A stretch of DNA of 7,129 nucleotides, from NCBI GenBank assembly GCA_029884515.1, contig JAOUHR010000092.1:1-7129 (forward strand). Reading direction: 5' to 3'. The notes beneath the pieces were generated by a model that worked only from the letters and a program-made list of their open reading frames with translations, had not been told where the DNA came from and made no database searches. Source of the stretch: Gemmatimonadota bacterium. GTDB taxonomy: Bacteria; Gemmatimonadota; Gemmatimonadetes; Gemmatimonadales; Gemmatimonadaceae. Shown one piece after another: positions 5,868-7,129 of the stretch. A program made the position numbers and the translations under genes. Position 1 is the stretch's first letter; every line of letters begins with the position of its first letter.

Positions 5868-6270
5868 GCACGGCGCCGATCACCGCACACCCGAGCTCGT
5901 GGTGGAGGTGTTCGTCCGCGACCTCGACCGCTCGCTCGACTTCTATTGCGACCTGGGCTTCGAGCTCGAGAGCCGGACGGGCGGATTCGCGATACTGCAC
6001 TGGCAGGGCCGCCTCTGGTTCCTCGATGAGCGCCCGGACTTGCCGCCGCACGAGGGGAGCGAGCGGGCGAACGTGCGCGTCATGGTGCCGGACGTCGACG
6101 CGATGTGGCGCCGCGTGCGAGCCCTCCGGGTGCCGGTCGCGACCCCGATCGCGGATCGCCACTACGGCCAGCGCGATTTCACCGTGCGCGATCCCGACGG
6201 CTTCGGGATCCGGTTCGCGACGCGGATCGAGGACTTGCCGGGTCCGACGGATCCGCCGTCCGCAGCGTGA
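5860..6270 (+). CDS. VOC-family (glyoxalase/bleomycin-resistance fold) protein
   Basis: The 136-residue protein has two beta-alpha-beta-beta-beta halves typical of the vicinal oxygen chelate superfamily: 'VEVFVRDLDRSLDFYCDLGF' (15-34) opens the first, 'NVRVMVPDVDAMWRRV' (71-86) opens the second, and 'RDFTVRDPDGFGIRFA' (105-120) closes it. The superfamily covers glyoxalase I, extradiol dioxygenases, thiol transferases for fosfomycin, and metal-free binding proteins of the bleomycin-resistance type. The first metal-ligand position appears to be E16 and the last, normally a glutamate near 'RF', is not obvious, so a binding role or an altered metal site is possible. The ATG lies inside the end of the DinB gene (ATGGTTGA overlap) with no Shine-Dalgarno, which suggests translational coupling. 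A terminator-like palindrome follows 57 nt after the stop. Confidence 0.9.
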   Translation: MVEHGADHRTPELVVEVFVRDLDRSLDFYCDLGFELESRTGGFAILHWQGRLWFLDERPDLPPHEGSERANVRVMVPDVDAMWRRVRALRVPVATPIADRHYGQRDFTVRDPDGFGIRFATRIEDLPGPTDPPSAA

Positions 6271-6327
6271 TGGGACCATGGCCGCCGGCGTGCGCCCATC
6301 TTGACCTGGCGTGCCCTGCGAACATGA

Positions 6328-6357
6328 GAGCGCCGGGGAGGATCCTCCCCGGCGCTC
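6328..6357 (+). terminator. Perfect 30-nt palindrome, probable terminator of DinB-VOC unit
   Basis: The left arm GAGCGCCGGGGAG (6328-6340) pairs perfectly with 6345-6357 around a GATC loop: a 13-bp stem, mostly G-C. It starts 57 nt after the VOC stop, where a transcription end is expected. The bases after it (CCTTGCCG) are not T-rich, so it is not a classical U-tract terminator; GC-rich lineages often use such hairpins. Being symmetrical it could act on both strands, though no minus-strand gene reads into it. Confidence 0.65.
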
Positions 6358-6383
6358 CCTTGCCGTCGCAAGTCGACGGATCG

Positions 6384-6399
6384 CCCGCCCTATGGCGGG
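6384..6399. repeat. Small hairpin downstream of the terminator
   Basis: CCCGCC (6384-6389) and GGCGGG (6394-6399) form a 6-bp stem with a CTAT loop, followed by GATTT. It could be a second, weaker terminator or a chance dyad. Confidence 0.3.
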
Positions 6400-6596
6400 G
6401 ATTTGGCAGCGGGTCCACGCACGCGGCGCCTTCGCGCATCGCCCCCCGCGGAACGGAGGGAGCCGGGAGCATGCTGCCCGACCCGCTTGTACGCCGTGGC
6501 GGCGTCGCCCTCACTCTGCATCCCTACTATTCACCCGCGCCAGCGCGCGCGCAAGATGCAAGATGATGAGCGCCCCCGCCGTGTAGGCGCCTTCGC

Positions 6597-6602
6597 TATC
6601 TT
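6597..6602 (+). promoter_or_regulatory. Candidate -10 element for the second DinB gene
   Basis: TATCTT, within GCTATCTT as upstream of the transporter gene, would start transcription near 6609 and give a leader of about 75 nt. No clear -35 is visible. Direct repeats GTAGGCG at 6583-6589 and 6606-6612, 23 nt apart, straddle the element and could be paired regulator sites. Confidence 0.4.
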
Positions 6603-6684
6603 CGCGTAGGCGGTCCCCGCACATGCGTCACGACGGCAGGCGCGGTTCCACACGTTCCGACACCTCCATCACGGGCAGCAACTC

Positions 6685-7129
6685 ATGAGCACCTACGGCG
6701 GGAAGGAGATGGCAGCGGCGTTCCGGACGGTCCGGAAGAACACCGTGCAGATCGCGAAGGACATCCCCGAGGACAAGTACGATTTCGTGGCCGCTCCCGG
6801 CGTGCGCGCCGTGCGCAGCGTACTCGCGCACATCGCGTTCGGGCCCTCGCTGCACGAGGACCTCCACAAGGTGAAGAAGGTGACCACGCTCCAAGGCTAT
6901 GATTTCGGCGGGATCATGGCGAGGAACCACGCCGAGGAGTCCAAGCCGCGAACCAAGGCGCAGCTGGTGGGCCTGCTGGAGTCCGAGGGCGAGCGCTTCG
7001 CGCAGTGGATCGAGCGCCTGACGCCCGGATTCCTCGACGAGACCTACACCGACCCGACGGGGCAGAACCCGAAGACGCGGTTCGAGGGGTTGCTCAGCGC
7101 CAAGGAGCACGAGATGCACCACCGCGCGC
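6685..7129 (+). CDS. DinB-family protein, 3' end cut by window edge
   Basis: The frame is open from ATG 6685 to the last base: 148 codons without a stop. The product starts MSTYGGKEMAAAFRTVRKN and has the DinB helical-bundle pattern. 'SVLAHIAFG' (45-53) gives the first metal histidine, H49, and 'KEHEMHHRA' (140-148) at the cut edge gives H142 and H146 as the H-x3-H pair, next to H145. Family members usually end 15-30 residues later, so little is missing. It is only distantly similar to the first DinB protein (different spacing and sequence around both histidine motifs), so a recent tandem duplication is unlikely. The start has no clear Shine-Dalgarno and there is no alternative in-frame start just upstream. 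A candidate promoter lies at 6597-6602. A thiol-transferase-like or other metalloenzyme role is inferred only from the superfamily. Confidence 0.88.
   Translation, partial: MSTYGGKEMAAAFRTVRKNTVQIAKDIPEDKYDFVAAPGVRAVRSVLAHIAFGPSLHEDLHKVKKVTTLQGYDFGGIMARNHAEESKPRTKAQLVGLLESEGERFAQWIERLTPGFLDETYTDPTGQNPKTRFEGLLSAKEHEMHHRA

Larger units (their letters stand above)
6271..6684. other. 414-nt intergenic region between VOC and second DinB genes
   Basis: No convincing gene is present in either strand. The region holds a strong palindrome (6328-6357), a smaller hairpin (6384-6399), a tandem GCAAGAT pair (6551-6557, 6558-6564), a -10-like TATCTT (6597-6602) and two copies of GTAGGCG flanking it (6583-6589, 6606-6612). 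The best short frame, 31 codons from ATG 6471, has GGAGGG upstream but no recognisable product. I find no tRNA-like cloverleaf here. Confidence 0.6.

Noticed and set aside
6384..6500. Possible tRNA or structured RNA near GATTTGGCAGCGGG
   Set aside because: No T-loop GTTC-type sequence and no cloverleaf pairing could be found.
6471..6566. 31-codon open frame from ATG after GGAGGG
   Set aside because: No recognisable product, and the composition matches the surrounding noncoding sequence; it could be a leader peptide but nothing supports that.
6628..7122. Minus-strand open frame of 164 codons
   Set aside because: It is the antisense of the second DinB gene, whose plus-strand product has family motifs and runs off the edge without a stop.
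1..7129. CRISPR arrays, insertion sequences, toxin-antitoxin pairs or defence genes
   Set aside because: No spaced direct repeats, terminal inverted repeats, transposase, or matching protein motifs were found on either strand.

Overview
The window is a 7.1 kb stretch of GC-rich bacterial chromosome with compact, mixed-strand gene order. Its style (very high G/C at third codon positions, frequent GTG/TTG starts, few Shine-Dalgarno sequences, single-domain environmental protein families) would fit Gemmatimonadota or a similar soil or sediment lineage. That placement is an inference from style; no marker gene is present. I see no rRNA, tRNA, CRISPR array, transposase, integrase or phage gene.

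Layout, left to right. (1) A 17-base C run sits at the left edge, followed by an upstream region and a plus-strand gene for a small lipoprotein with a coiled coil and a C-terminal bacterial SH3 domain (217-975). (2) It meets, tail to tail, a minus-strand pair: an exported acetamidase/formamidase-family protein (2737-3822), then 28 nt downstream a membrane-bound diguanylate cyclase with a CACHE-like sensor, HAMP and GGDEF domains (972-2708). The two converging genes share the palindrome CTAG as stop codons. (3) Diverging from the acetamidase is a GNAT acetyltransferase resembling the tabtoxin-resistance protein (3976-4509). It converges on a minus-strand compact CDF-like membrane transporter with a C-terminal CxxC (4594-5241). 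(4) Diverging from the transporter is a two-gene unit, DinB/YfiT-like protein (5364-5867) and VOC (glyoxalase-fold) protein (5860-6270), overlapping by 8 nt and closed by a perfect 30-nt palindrome that is probably a terminator. (5) After a 414-nt gap with a candidate promoter, a second DinB-family gene starts at 6685 and runs off the right edge.

Functionally this looks like an accessory neighbourhood of environmental sensing and small-molecule handling: amide hydrolysis next to c-di-GMP signalling, N-acetylation, metal efflux, and DinB/VOC proteins of the superfamilies that include thiol-dependent detoxification enzymes. No single described system links all of them. The adjacencies most likely to be functional are acetamidase + diguanylate cyclase and DinB + VOC. 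A repeated promoter-like motif, GCTATCTT, occurs upstream of the transporter (placed for leaderless transcription) and upstream of the second DinB gene.
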